Assembly: GCA_029265335.1 (NCBI GenBank)
Contig: JAJUJN010000159.1
Coordinates: 1 to 5,455 of the forward strand
Source of the DNA: Alcaligenaceae bacterium
Lineage (GTDB): Bacteria; Pseudomonadota; Gammaproteobacteria; Burkholderiales; Burkholderiaceae_B
DNA length: 5,455 nt
Direction of reading: 5' to 3'
Position 1 is the first letter of the stretch. Every line of letters begins with the position of its first letter. This document shows positions 5,412-5,455 of this stretch, in pieces. The translations under genes were made by a program, and so were the position numbers. The notes under the pieces were generated by a model. The model worked only from the letters and a program-made list of their open reading frames with translations. It searched no databases and was not told the DNA's origin.

Positions 5412-5455
5412 GGAGACTCGCATTCGAAATCAGGTAGCCATCAATTGTTAAGGCC
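5412..5455 (+). pseudogene. pobA: pobA-like 5' end with non-ATG start and in-frame stop (relic or sequence error)
   Basis: PobA (4-hydroxybenzoate 3-monooxygenase, FAD enzyme) typically begins M-(R/K)-T-Q-V-A-I-I-G-A-G-P. From 5422 the codons read ATT CGA AAT CAG GTA GCC ATC AAT TGT TAA GGC C, that is I-R-N-Q-V-A-I-N-C-stop-G-(P). Residues match at seven of twelve positions with no indel, counting the final partial codon. GGAG (5412-5415) stands 6 nt before the ATT, exactly where a ribosome binding site should be, and the divergent regulator is of the PobR type. As written it cannot encode PobA, because the start is ATT and codon 10 is TAA. It may be a genuine relic, or a run of base-call errors at the end of a contig. 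The short length keeps this tentative. Confidence 0.45.

Overview
The window is a chromosomal aromatic-catabolism locus from a Gram-negative bacterium, most likely a betaproteobacterium of the order Burkholderiales. The family Alcaligenaceae is possible but not shown. Three things point there: the mature porin begins with TSVTLYGIVDAGI, which is typical of Burkholderiales/Neisseria-type trimeric porins; codon use is GC-rich; and a LysR-type PcaQ regulator sits divergent to pcaHG. No mobile element, tRNA, rRNA or CRISPR array was seen.

Layout, left to right. (1) Minus strand, 826 to the left edge: the N-terminal 275 codons of an outer-membrane porin, with no stop inside the window. (2) 827-1084: a divergent intergenic region. 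It holds a well-formed tandem Pho-box array pointing at the porin, a perfect CTCCCCC/GGGGGAG palindrome, and a hairpin-capable inverted repeat in front of the next gene. (3) Plus strand, 1085-2026: transaldolase (tal). (4) Minus strand, 2993-1983: pcaQ, a LysR-type activator whose 3' end overlaps the 3' end of tal by 44 bp. (5) 2994-3097: the compact divergent pcaQ/pcaH control region, with an LTTR-type site, a half-site repeat 31 bp away, and face-to-face promoter candidates. (6) Plus strand, 3098-3805 and 3810-4397: pcaH and pcaG, the beta and alpha subunits of protocatechuate 3,4-dioxygenase, 4 bp apart. (7) Minus strand, 5300-4401: an AraC-family regulator of the PobR/PobC type, ending 3 bp from the pcaG stop. 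(8) 5301-5455: the regulator's promoter region, followed at the right edge by what looks like a damaged or mis-sequenced pobA start.

How the genes work together. PobA (4-hydroxybenzoate 3-monooxygenase, apparently just off the right edge) makes protocatechuate under control of the AraC regulator. PcaHG then cleaves protocatechuate between the two hydroxyl-bearing carbons to beta-carboxy-cis,cis-muconate, under control of PcaQ. The porin and transaldolase are neighbours with no evident role in this pathway.

The genes themselves belong to known families, and no new multi-gene system is evident. The items most worth a second look are in the non-coding DNA: the Pho-box array in front of the porin, and the pobA-like relic at the right edge with a non-canonical start codon and an in-frame stop.
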